Shown here: positions 25,395 to 36,820 of the stretch, piece after piece | How the letters are laid out: the number at the start of each line of letters is the position of its first letter | Position numbering within the stretch: the stretch's first letter is position 1 | NCBI RefSeq assembly: GCF_021155775.2 | Contig: NC_060235.2 | Span: 16,083,193 to 16,147,192 of the forward strand | Source of the DNA: Neodiprion pinetum | Taxonomy: Eukaryota; Arthropoda; Insecta; Hymenoptera; Diprionidae | DNA length: 64,000 nucleotides | Direction: 5' to 3' | Made by a program: the position numbers and the translations under genes | The notes under the pieces: generated by a model | Seen by the model: only the letters and a program-made list of their open reading frames with translations | What the model was told of the DNA's origin: nothing | Databases searched by the model: none

Positions 25395-27180
25395 TGAAAA
25401 ACGAGAAACGGACGTTGGTGAAGAAAGTTTGTAGCAGTTTTACAAATTTTGTACAATGTTAAACAAATTCGTTCCGCAGCTTCGTTTTCACCCGCGTAAT
25501 TATATTTAACTCGGTGATTAAAAAAATGTGAAATTGTGAGAAATAGAAATGATTCTCTTCTCACAAAATTACTCACCGTGTATTTAATAAGTTATTTACG
25601 AGGTTAGCCACGAATTTCTATTGACTGTCGGCTTGAACTGATATTCGTACATACATTTGCCTGCTGTTACAGCTGTAAATAAATCAACTCCTCATGGCAA
25701 CGATTGTTGATCAGGTGTAATTACGCGCCAATCTATTGTATATGATTGTATACAGCATCTCGTTGATACCTCAGTACAATATTTCAGTAGGCACTGAAGT
25801 TTTGTACGACAAAACGATATATTTAGTTCATGCGAATGAAATTTATCTACTGATTCTTTTTTTTTTTTTGTAAAAAATATATTCCTATTTTCTCTTTTTG
25901 CTGTGCTTTGCGCAATTGTGTTGCGTATCACCGTTATGCCAGCGAATGTATAATTAGAAATTTGTTGCAAGATTGTTGAATCTGATTAGAATCCTATACG
26001 GAGATTGTATATGATTCATGTATTTTTCTTGTGGAAAATTAGATGAAAATGTTAATTATACGGTCAATATGACTCGAACGAGCAATTACTATTTCTCGTA
26101 ATTGCGAGGCAATACAACCGATTCAGTATCGTGTCGCTTCAAGCACTTAAATATTATTCGCAATAAAACAGGTTATCTGAATTTAAATCAAGTCTTTTGT
26201 CAGGGATTTTCGTTAGTAATTTCTACGACTGATCTCGGATGCAAGTAACCCTTCCGAATCACACCTGTTGCTCGCAACCAGCGGCGTAACCCAATACGCC
26301 TTACCGTAGGCAGCATACATCACTTCTACCATTACGCCTTACCGAAGGCTATCCGACGCGCGTAACCTGTTGAACACTACGGCACGATAGTTTGTCAGAT
26401 CGCGTAAGAGAATTATCTGCATTTTCGTCGGGTAGAGAAGTCAGATTGGATCAGGTCATCGGGTCATCCAGGGCCATTCTAAGTATCGTAAAAATAGACC
26501 TGTATCATGAGATAGAATTAAAATTCCATTTGATTCGTCAGCAGAAAATCGGTCGTTGAAAGTTAAAAAAAAGTAAAAGCAAAGGAGCCGAAACCCGCAA
26601 GAGACGAAGCTGGCGCAGTATTCGGACTGACTGGACTGAGCGCTCTTATGAGCCGGTTGAAGAAAACATTTAAAGGACAGAAATATGCTGGGAGTATTCC
26701 TTTCTCTCTTTGACGATATTTGTGGCGGGGATCGAGGCGGAAGAGGAGATGAGGCGAAATTATGCTCCTATATCTATAGCTGTTCTACTTCACTGCTCCG
26801 TTGTCTCCCACCATGACGCCGATTGAAAAGAGGAGCAGTACTCCCGGTATATCTCTGTCCTTTATATGTAATTGTCAGTGCATCTTATAGGAGCGCTCAC
26901 AATCAGTCTATCTTTATAAGTCCTATGGGAATTTCGGAGCGTCCCTTCCACTCGTCGCTGAACTACAGTTACCCTCGCTGCTAGTCGGTGCACCGTTTCC
27001 ATCACCACTAGGTATCTCCCCTTCCAGCTTGCTTGAATCCGTTTCTATCTACATATCCTATACCTTGTTCGCGGCTTCGTACAACCTACTAAACAAATTT
27101 TTCTCCACAAGCTCGAGTGAAAGTCGACAGACAGTGCGGAGAGTAGATACGGTGTGAATATACTAACGAGAGTGACGACA
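25395..27180. other. Spacer between canopy and Cht2
   Basis: This contains the canopy 3' UTR, a degenerate tRNA-like segment around 26056-26145 (minus, B-box-like GTTCGAGTC but no good acceptor stem), a short direct repeat (ACGCCTTACCG-AGGC at about 26297 and 26334) and the presumed Cht2 promoter and 5' UTR. No coding signal is seen. Confidence 0.5.
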
Positions 27181-30100
27181 ATGGGAAATCACCTCGGCTT
27201 TGTTACATCGGGAGCTTTTCTAATTATTTTCGCTGCTGCCCTTATTGCCCTACAGATTGTTAACGGTTTACAAGGTAAGTCACAGCTGGCTGTTCAATTT
27301 CCTTGACATTTATTCGGAATCGTCAAACTTTTCAATTTCTTTTTCTGCACTCCTTTCTTTCTTCCATCGCCCCCTTCACATCAGTATGACTCCTATGCAC
27401 ACGTACACTTCACTCGCCGGTAGTGATTTCGATGCCCAGGGACCAACGTCGGAAATTTTTGCCTTTTTATCCTTGATTCCTATGTCGAATTTTGTTATAC
27501 ACATATTTAATTGCTTCTTATTTGGCATCTTTTTATTCAACGTATACGGGTTTGGCTTTGCGAATTTGACGAGTGGCACATTCGAAGATCTCTCATCAAA
27601 AGAATAATTCTTGTCGCCCCTTTGATTTCCCTCTATAAGTATGAGGCCGCGGGCATGTTACTTTACACCTATGTTTCACGGTTTCGGTTACTGATGTAAT
27701 AACAACAGAATGAAAAAAGCCTGCGGTCCACATCCTTTTCAATATTAACACAGGCGTCCTACAGTGGGCCAAAAATAAAACGAAACAATTTAAAATATGA
27801 ATAAAATCTGAACGCGTTGAATGGTTCTCAATAACGTTTTTTATTCGAAATTAAAAGAATACACCTTTCGTTTCGCGTTTGAAAATCTGAGAAATATTTA
27901 TTCTTTGCTGAGATACACGCTCTTGAAAAACAGGTTTTGGAGTAGTTGGGAGGATGAAAAAAAGTATCAGCAAAGAATGTTCAACGAAATTACCTTCTTG
28001 TATTGTGATTCGAAGTTTGATTTTAGCATTTTAGCGAATCTTAGATTCTATTCACATGGCATGAAACGTTTATTGTAATATTAGAGTTGAAACGCCCGCT
28101 TTGCGGTCAAAATTCTATTTTCAGAATATTATTAAGACATGGTGGCCACGATGAAGGAGAACCACGAAATTTGTGGGGGGGGGGGGGGGGGGGTCAGGGA
28201 ATCATGGAAATGTTAGCGAAATTTCAAACTTGGTTGGGGGAAAAAAAAGACGACTGGAACGAGAATTAGAAAATTCTCATTTTATTATTGATAAAAAAAA
28301 TTGGCGAAATTTTTTGGCATTGTAAACAGTGCCGCGCAGCGTACATAATATGTACGTATAAAAGATACACATGTGTATACTAGGACGGCACTTACTTATT
28401 GAGGGTATTAACGATTTTTTTCCAGGCCGCTCCCTATATCGACTCCAAATAATTTGAAAAGAATGCCCTCATTTTTTCAAATTTTCATCTCAACTATAGA
28501 CTCTCCCCCCAAGAGCGTGAATTTCCTCATTTAAAACAAATCTGTGCAATTCTTATAAATTATCTGGTACGACAATGTGAATTTTCCATCACATATTAGC
28601 ATCAATGCCCACCAAAATCTCGCAGTTACTGATTAAAAAAAAAACAAATGATTGCTCTTGCGATAAAATATATGCTGAGGATTTGTCCTAAACATGTATA
28701 TTTTAAGCGGGGAAATCCACTCTCTTCGTGGGAGGGGTTGGAGTTGAGATAAGAATCTGACAAAAATCAGAGAATTGTTTTTAAATTATTTGGAGCCGAC
28801 TTGGAGGGTGAATGATAAAAAATTCGTTCATGGCCTAAATAAGGACGTGTTGTCGTGTACTTTTTCTCAATATTGTTAAAGTTCCTCATGAATTTACATT
28901 GAAATAAAATGAAAAATTTGGGGTATTTTAATTCGGGATTCGGACTAATGAAGATAACAGAAACTTTAGTTAGCGAAAAGTCGGAGAATTTTTTCGTTGG
29001 GAAAAAGTGACCACCGTGCAAGAATGTCCACTATCAAAAAATTCGGCTGTAAATGATTACGAGAACTTTATCAAAATTGATATTGGTAAAATAAACGATC
29101 GGAATACTTTAACAAACAGTTAATCAAAATTTAATTAGGAACATCCAACCACCAGGCAGATGAACATTTTCACGTTTTTTCGACACGGCGTTACGGCTAA
29201 CTTTTTTAATATTTACGAATTATCTATAGCATTAAATTCACAATCGCAGAGGAGAATTATTTACTGATCTTTCGAAGTTGAAGGCACATAGCCTATTCAT
29301 AGGTCCGTTTTTTTTTTTTTTTGCTCTCCCTGTATAAGTCGATCCAAGTCTGCGGTAAAAACGTAAAATCACGACGATGTAAAGGTATATCGATGTATGG
29401 ATAATGTCAGGGAAAGTTGACTAGCAAGAGACTCCAATCGAAGGCCGCACCAGAATTACCATCGCGTTAATATTACAACTGCTTGTAAACGAAATCTACG
29501 AAAGTTTACTCATCCTGCAGTAGTCACGGAATTTTCGTTCGCGATACAAATAAAAGATACATTTAGAATATATATATATATATAATATACGAGAATACAA
29601 TAGATCATCGCGCTTGTTGAGCAAATACGGCACTACTACAATATATTGTAATGTCGATTGTCTGAAGATTATGCGATTATTTTTTTTTCTTCCTAGTTCA
29701 TTGTCGATTTCAATTCGAAAAATATTTATATCCTGTGGCTGTACGCTAGACAATAAAATGCATACACAGCGGGTACACAATACATTTGTGATGTAAGGAA
29801 AAATAATCACGAGGTGCGAACAATATGCTACACGTATATCACTCGCTGTCGGTATATACATATACTTTAGTTAGACTTGAAATTTAAGTTGGCGCGTAAG
29901 ACATGGAAATACTTGAAACATTTTTCTAAGAATTAAACTAGTTTTATAGCAATTATATTATGATGCATTGGTTAATACACCTTTGAACTGTAAACAATTA
30001 ATAATTGTATTCCAATTGCACGTAAAGCATGTATGTACAATGTACATACAAACATATAATAATGTAGCTGATGATAGTTGTGTAAACGTAGTCAAAACAG

Positions 30101-32741
30101 AGCCAAATTGTTAATAATTTGTTGAATTAAACTGTGATACTTGGAAAAAAAAAGTATCACAAATGCATTAAAGAATCCAATGTCTTCAACAGCAACGACG
30201 AGACCTCAACACGATAAGGTGGTCGTGTGTTATGTTTCCTCATGGGCGATCTACAGACCCGGCAATGGACGATTCGGTTTCGATGAGCTCCAGGCCGAGC
30301 ACTGTACCCACCTGGTGTACGCCTTCGCCGGACTAAACGCCTCGACATCCTCCATTCGTAGCATCGATCCATGGGCAGACCTCGAGGAAGGCGGTGGTGA
30401 GAATTAATCTATGCATGCTATACTTATTCGTTCTTGTTTGAATCGATGAGCGATGTCGGTAATCGATTCGGGCGATGGAAATATAGCGAAAAAACATTTT
30501 TGCAGCGAAAGGAGGATACAAGAGAATGACTGAACTCCGGAACAAGCATCCTGGACTGAAAGTGACCATAGCCATCGGAGGCTGGAACGAAGGCAGTGCT
30601 AACTACTCCGAACTAGCGGCATCTCCGCAAAGGAGGCAAACTTTTGTCAACAGCGCTGTTGATTTCGTTAGGTGGGATACTCGGTGCTGCGAGAATGATA
30701 TATTTTGTAATCGCGATGATGTTGAATAGCGTCAGTTTATAATTGAAGATATAAATTTGATAAACTGGTGAATTCGAAAAATTAACGACGTAGCCAGGAA
30801 TCGAACTTGGTATCTAGAGATGCTTGACCGAAGCCTTACTCCACTAGACCACCCAGCCGCCCTGACTCTGTGTCGTCAATTCCTCTCATCACCAGTTTAG
30901 TTCAAATTTGTTTTCTTGTGCTTTGTATGTGTGAATAGAAAGTTTTCGTCTCCTAAGCACCCGATGTAAGAATGTATGTAAGGAATGTTTACATGTTGGG
31001 ATCTTACGCTTCTGATGGGAAGCTCGTAAGACGGTCAAAGACCGTCTAATAATTGAAATGCGGGTATGCATTATCATTAGTTACGAGACAATTCATTGTT
31101 GAAGATATAAATTTGATAAACTGGTGAATTCGAAAAATTAACGATTGTCTCGTAACTAATGATAATGCATATCCGCATTTCAATTATTAGACGGTCTTTG
31201 ACCGTCTTACGAGCTTCCCATCAGAAGCGTAAGATTCCAACATGTAAACAATCCTTACATACATTCTTACGTCAGTTTATAATGTCTCATAAATGTCGAA
31301 CGCAATGTCTCAATAACACATTAATATCTCATTAAACGGCACTCATTCTTTTCAATTGCAGGAAGTATAATTTCGACGGACTCGACCTCGATTGGGAATT
31401 CCCTGCGCAACGAGGCGGGGCTCCTCATGACAAAGAAAACTTTGTCCTTCTTGCGAAGGTAAGGGATTTATAATTTGCTTTCGATATCGCGTGCACTTAT
31501 CTGTCATTTCCCGAATCAAAGTGTAGCGTAATTGTGTCCGATTTAGGACCTGAGCACCGCCTTCAGGAGCAGGGGGCTTCTGTTGACGGCGGCACTTGGG
31601 GCCGGCATCGCGACTATCAACGCTGCCTATGACGTTGCCCGGCTCTCCGAATACCTCGACTACATCCACGTGATGGCCTACGACTACCACGGGGCGTGGA
31701 ACATGAAAGTTCTCTCCAACGCGCCCTTGAGACGCGCCGCCGACCAACTGAGCGTCGTGAGTTGAGCATTGTGCAGCTAGTTGATATTAGAATATCAGAC
31801 AACAGCGTCTGCAAGAAAAGAAAAAAAACCAGGAAACAAGCATTTAGTCAGTAATACTGAATAAAACCTCAAGTACAACGAAAAATGTATGTTTTAGGAA
31901 GATTCGATCCAGCACTTACTCAAGCTTGGTGCTCCGCGGAGAAAATTGGTTCTGGGGCTACCGACCTATGGGCGCACCTTCGTTCTTACTAGTCTCCTAA
32001 GTGGCGCGAACGATAGTCCGATCGGTGCCGAAGCCATGTCCACAGGGTTCCAAGGACCTTATACTCGAGAGAATGGTTTTATGGGTTACAACGAGGTATG
32101 CATATTACACAAGTTCATGTTTTATTTCCGATAAACGAAATTTTATAGAGCTACTTCGGTATTTTTTATTTTTAAATATTCATGGTTTTCATGAAAGTAA
32201 TCGGACTATTTCCAGATCTGTAGCGAACTGGTGAAGGAAAAGAATGGGTGGCGAACGGGCTGGGACAAGGCCAGTGGAACAGCATGGGCAGTCAAGGGGG
32301 ACAAAGCGATTACCTTCGACAACCCGAACAGCATGATGATGAAGGTACGTATATTGGAAACTCCGAATCCATGAGCGGAATAAAGTGCGTATGGAGCGTA
32401 GAACAGATTGAAGTATAATTGACGAATCGACGTGTTTATGCTTGCAGGCTGATTATGCCGCGGAAATGAAGCTGGCCGGCGTAATGGTGTGGAGCATTGA
32501 CACTGACGACTTTTTGGGAACCTGCGCAAATATCAACGCTGAAAAATTGGACCCTCTTTTGGGATTGGATTATCCTCTGATGCGTTCGATCAATTTTGCT
32601 CTATCTCGAGCCCCGAGTAGCCACGACAGTAATGACAATCTCGTTCCGGACGACGTCGAACCCCCGATACCGGATAGCGGCCTGCAGGCTTCCTTAAGCA
32701 GCGTCATTTTAATCATCTCCCTAGTATCGAGTCTGTGCTAA
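27181..32741 (+). CDS. Cht2: GH18 chitinase, Cht2 type, GPI-anchor-like tail
   Basis: Hydrolyses chitin outside the cell during cuticle or tracheal remodelling. Exons 27181-27274, 30193-30396, 30506-30671, 31362-31458, 31547-31756, 31898-32095, 32216-32344 and 32448-32741 join in phase to 463 aa. Residues 1-31 are a signal peptide split from the catalytic domain by a 2.9 kb intron. GH18 motifs are all present: KVTIAIGGW (118-126), [11 protein letters not shown] with the proton-donor Glu near 167, MAYDYHG (230-236) and [16 protein letters not shown] near 400. There is no chitin-binding domain. The end, after a Ser/Asp/Pro-rich linker, is hydrophobic ([13 protein letters not shown]), as expected for a GPI signal. 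Single-domain architecture and sequence feel match insect group VII (Cht2); the exact group is inferred. AATAAA at 33129 may end the transcript. Confidence 0.93.
27275..30192 (+). other. First Cht2 intron (2.9 kb)
   Basis: No coding exon is seen. It holds a poly-G run of about 18 near 28174-28191, the inverted repeat at 28438-28800, a poly-T of 14 near 29309 and a short (TA)n near 29570. Confidence 0.6.
28438..28800. repeat. Foldback element in Cht2 intron 1
   Basis: The left arm, about 28438-28525 (CGACTCCAAATAATTTGAAA...), returns as reverse complement at about 28709-28800 (...TTTAAATTATTTGGAGCCGA). The arms are roughly 90 bp with several mismatches and gaps, around an AT-rich centre. No coding capacity. 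No clear target duplication was found. Confidence 0.55.
30744..31269. mobile_element. Composite tRNA-derived/foldback insertion in Cht2 intron 3
   Basis: It is flanked by a perfect 14-bp direct repeat, CGTCAGTTTATAAT, at 30730-30743 and 31270-31283. Inside are a 46-bp unit at 30743-30788 repeated exactly at 31099-31144, a tRNA-like head on the minus strand (30785-30862), and two 127-bp arms (30966-31092 and 31144-31270) that are reverse complements with about three differences. The second copy of the 46-bp unit forms the hairpin loop. The right arm and right direct repeat share a base. It looks like a SINE-type insertion plus a foldback, and the near-identical arms suggest a recent event. Confidence 0.7.
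30785..30862 (-). pseudogene. tRNA-like sequence (SINE head or tRNA pseudogene)
   Basis: On the minus strand it has an A-box-like TGGTCTAGTGG (complement of 841-851 past 30000) and a B-box-like AGTTCGATTCC (complement of 30798-30808). The T arm pairs 4 of 5. The acceptor stem does not close and the anticodon arm is irregular, so it is not a functional tRNA. Its place inside a target-duplicated insertion favours a tRNA-derived retroposon with an internal Pol III promoter. Confidence 0.6.
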
Positions 32742-35700
32742 AGACACCTATTTTCTTCCAAGTTGCAGACTTCTTACTGCAAAGCTCATTAGGATTTTTA
32801 TAACCTGATCTGGTAAAATTTTCTAAGGAAAAAACTTTTTTCTCTGCCCTGTTAGCTTCTCGAAAAGAGAAAAATATACATTATATACAGGGTGTACACT
32901 GTACACGTACCTCGCGATATCCCTAAATGATAGAAACAGTTATATATTAAGTTTCTTGCAAGGTAATTGTAATATCAAATTAAAATTCGTAACTTTAATG
33001 TAACAGAGCATTTTTGAAAAAAAAATTTAAATCTTTCAATATAATCGGGAAATTGGAACACGGTAATATTTTTTTAAAAATATCGTTTCATTAACGTTAC
33101 TAAATTCAACGTCGTACTGTAATTGTAAAATAAATATACTGACTTTGTGATTATACGTCTATAGGTCAGCATTTATTATTCTATAGCATACTACTATTAT
33201 ATTCGTTAATAAAATATTCTATGTTACTCAGAAATGGAATGATGTAACATCACATGCTGAATGTGCTGTATTTCCTTAAAGCGTTCTTCTGCTGTCGTGG
33301 CAGACCTGCGCACGTTGAAATGCGGCGCATGCGCTGTCGCGAAATCCCGTAGGTAGAATGCTATTTTTCCTTTTTAATTTCATTATTACATTTAAACACA
33401 CGAACGAACCGTACTACGCAATTTGAAAAGCACTGTTTATATAAATGCAAAGAAAAACTTGCATGCAAAAAAATGAATTTCTGAACTTGACCATCAATAT
33501 CAAAGTTTGCCATTTTTTGTTACAGCTGACAATGAAGTAGAGAATCATGCGTGAGAAGAAAAGTTTTTGATAATTAGGAACTGATACGACGATGGGTACG
33601 CTTTCCTAACTCTTGGATATATGGACTCGATAAGAGTTGCGTCATTCTAGAAACAATGCTGTTTATAATTGCAAAAAACGCGCGACGATAAAAAGTGTCT
33701 ATATTAAGATGTACATAATAATAATATAATATCTGCAGGTTGTTCGTTTGAAAGTTTTAACGGTGAAATATACCAATTCCGTTGGTAAAAGTGTAACGGT
33801 GCTGCGGTGAATATAATCAAATACATTATATATATATATAATACACACTATACAACTGTTTCTAAATAATTTATCTCTAGATTAATCCTTGCGATTTCGC
33901 CAGGTGAAACTTATGTAATTTATAACTAGGCTATAGGTACAGCCTTTATCTAAGCTCCGCGGTATAGGCAGGCATCCATATTCCATCTATACAGGTATAA
34001 CCAAATACAAGAATCGAGTATATGGATATGACGTATTGAGTCTAGAACGCGCATGTGTGTATATTCGTATACCTTATACATATTATATCATTCATTTCAC
34101 TTTTCGTAGTCAACACTCGACGTTTACTTTAGCCCGTTGATTAAGTTTTGTAATAAACAATCAATTGTCGAATGATACAGAGTCGAACTATTTAGTTTGA
34201 ATCCAGAGACATGGCAAACTGCAACTATAAGCTGGCGGCTTGTGCCTATCCAATGGCTAACGTAGATGCAGAAGCGACTGGCCGTAGAGTCTCGCAGCGA
34301 TTGTACTTTATAACTACCAACTAGAATGTCTCGAATCATACACACCCATACACGTCCGTGATAACTATAATATACAAGCTAATTATTCATCAGCGTTTTA
34401 AAATCAATCCTGACCTGCAGCTACGCTGCCCCACATCGCGTCGCTTTGTAAATAATCGCGGACACGCTAATCACGTTGATACTTATTTCCTCAATCGAAA
34501 CATAATTCTGTCATTATCGACCCAGCAACAATTGCCACTGCCGGAAATCATGAATAAACAATAAAAACGAATTGAAAATTCCAAACATTCATTCCGCGAT
34601 CGAGCGCTTCTGACGCTTCTTCTTGGTATAAATTTCGTTGGACGCGGATAGATATATACGTACAGAAATGTGTAGTGATTCAGTTTGACTGTTAATGACC
34701 TTTGACACCGAGAATCTCTCCACATAAATTCATAATGAGGTCGAGAAATCAATCAACATAGGTACGGAAACTATTCCAAAAACCATATAGAAATTAGACT
34801 GAGAATCAATTTTCTGTCCTCCTTTTTGCTGTTTTTGGTACATTTTCTGTGCGTTTCTATCCGGCGTCTATCGGAATTTTTACTAGGGCTGCGGAGCAAG
34901 CAATCGAAAGATGATGGAAATTTGTGTATAGATCATTTTTTAGGTCGTTATAAACGTATGGTAATTATTTTTAAAAATTCTGAATCGTTCGTCGAACGCG
35001 GATACCGAACGCATAGATTCGAATCGATTTTAACAAGGCATGTACACATAATTATTGCACATAGGTATAGGTAGGTGGGTAATTCAAATACGTGAGGAGG
35101 TATAAATACCAGAATTGTTTCGTACGACCTAGCCGGCGGCGTTAGCACGAGAAACGCGTCAACTCCATCAAAACCGGCGATTGGCGTACAGAAAACACTA
35201 ATCTGTAATCTCCGGCCTCGGAATTCCTTTCGGGCGAGTTACATAAAATCGAGCAGCGCCGGTGGCAGGAGTGGGCGCCACAAAAATAAAAATATCAAAT
35301 TATACTTTTACGTCGGCCTTCGCTCCTTAATTCTCCTGCATACCGGGATCACTGCGTGCTGGCGCGCAGCTCGCGGATCCTTCCATTTTTGTGGGTAGGG
35401 GTAAAAACTTAGAATCGCTAATTCATAGACGCGCCAGAATATCGAATTTTCTTAGGTGCGAAAATATTATTCGCAGAATTTAGAAATGTGGAAAGTTCAA
35501 GTACAGAAAATTGAAAACATAATAAGTCGAAATACAGAAACACGAAGTATAGAAAGGTCGAAACATGGAACAGCGAAATAGAGAATCTGTATATACGATT
35601 CTATATATTATCGAGAGGAATTCCGACGATTCTACAGTTTGGCGTTCTATATTAATATTGACCTTTCTAATCTTTTACTTCTCCGTACTTCGACTTTCCA

Positions 35701-36160
35701 TAATTTTAAATTCCACATATCAAGTTTTCACTTTATTAAAAATTCGATACTGTGGCCCTCCGATTTTTCATCTTTTTAGATATTTACCCCCACCCGATTT
35801 TTATCCACCTAACACAGCGACGATTATGTATGTTCAGGGCAGACTACTTATGTTTGCACTTGGCTCGCCTGGCGCCATATATATTTATATGCAATATGGT
35901 CCATTTATGAACTCTGCGTGTTATTGGACAGGTATAATGCGCGTCTTGGGGATATGCCTCACACAGAGGCACAAGCGTGTAGTGATTGTGCTCCAGTTTT
36001 GAAGTGAATGTTTGTTGTGTGAGAATGTAGGTCAACGAATCTAAGATCTATCCAATTTCTCAAAGGCATTCGTGCAATACGCACACATAACGGTGCAGCT
36101 TCGTTACATACAGGCTCTGCCCAACCCCTGTACATACCTATAATGTCGTCGTTATAATTA

Positions 36161-36820
36161 GGGGGAGGAGGGGTACAGTTTGGACGATATAAAATCATTC
36201 CTATTTTTAAGATTTTTTTTTTTTAAAGAAAATGAAAATACTTGGAACAATTTGAGTTTGACAGCTTTATTGTTTATAGTTTCAAGAACATTTTAGACTT
36301 TTCCATTGAAATTAACAACAAAATGGCGGCATTACCTTTTCAATCCGGTGGCGCAGATTCCTCGGTCAATTTTCATCCGATCAACTTGAAATTTTTACAC
36401 TATTTTTAAAACATGTTTATCGATTCGAGTTCGTGGCGAAATTTTTCAATGACAATCCCAAAAATTTTTTATTCATAACTGTATACATTTGAAGTTTTTT
36501 TTTGTTAACATTTGGGCTTCAAGCTTGAACCCGAAAATGTGCTTTTAACTCAAAAAAATGTTTTCATCTATTACAAGTTGGACAGTGATGTCAGGAGATG
36601 CGCCACCGCAAAAGCACTTGAGTTCGGAGTCGTTCTCTACTTATATGTGCCATGTCGTCATTTTGTTATTAATTTCAATAAAAAAAATTCAAAGATTTTC
36701 TTGAAACTATAAATAATACGGCCCTCCAACTTAAATTGTTCTAAGTGTTTTCATTTTCTTTAAAAAAAAACTCTTAAAAATACGTATGACTTTAAACCGT
36801 GCAAGCTATAACCCCCCCTC
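36161..36820. repeat. Long terminal-inverted-repeat element without coding capacity
   Basis: Arms of roughly 170 bp at the two ends mirror each other. TTTTTAAGATTTTT...AAAGAAAATGAAAA at 36205-36237 matches the complement of 36746-36785. TTTATAGTTTCAAGAA and the ATTGAAATTAA-AACAAAATG segment match the complement of about 36645-36713. The outer G-rich tips (GGGGTACAGTTTGG and CCGTGCAAGCTATAACCCC in complement) extend the symmetry. Identity is about 75-80%, so it is old. It resembles a MITE; no transposase is seen. Confidence 0.6.

Noticed and set aside
28174..28191. Poly-G tract as a possible quadruplex regulator
   Set aside because: A single homopolymer inside an intron, which is most simply a slippage tract.
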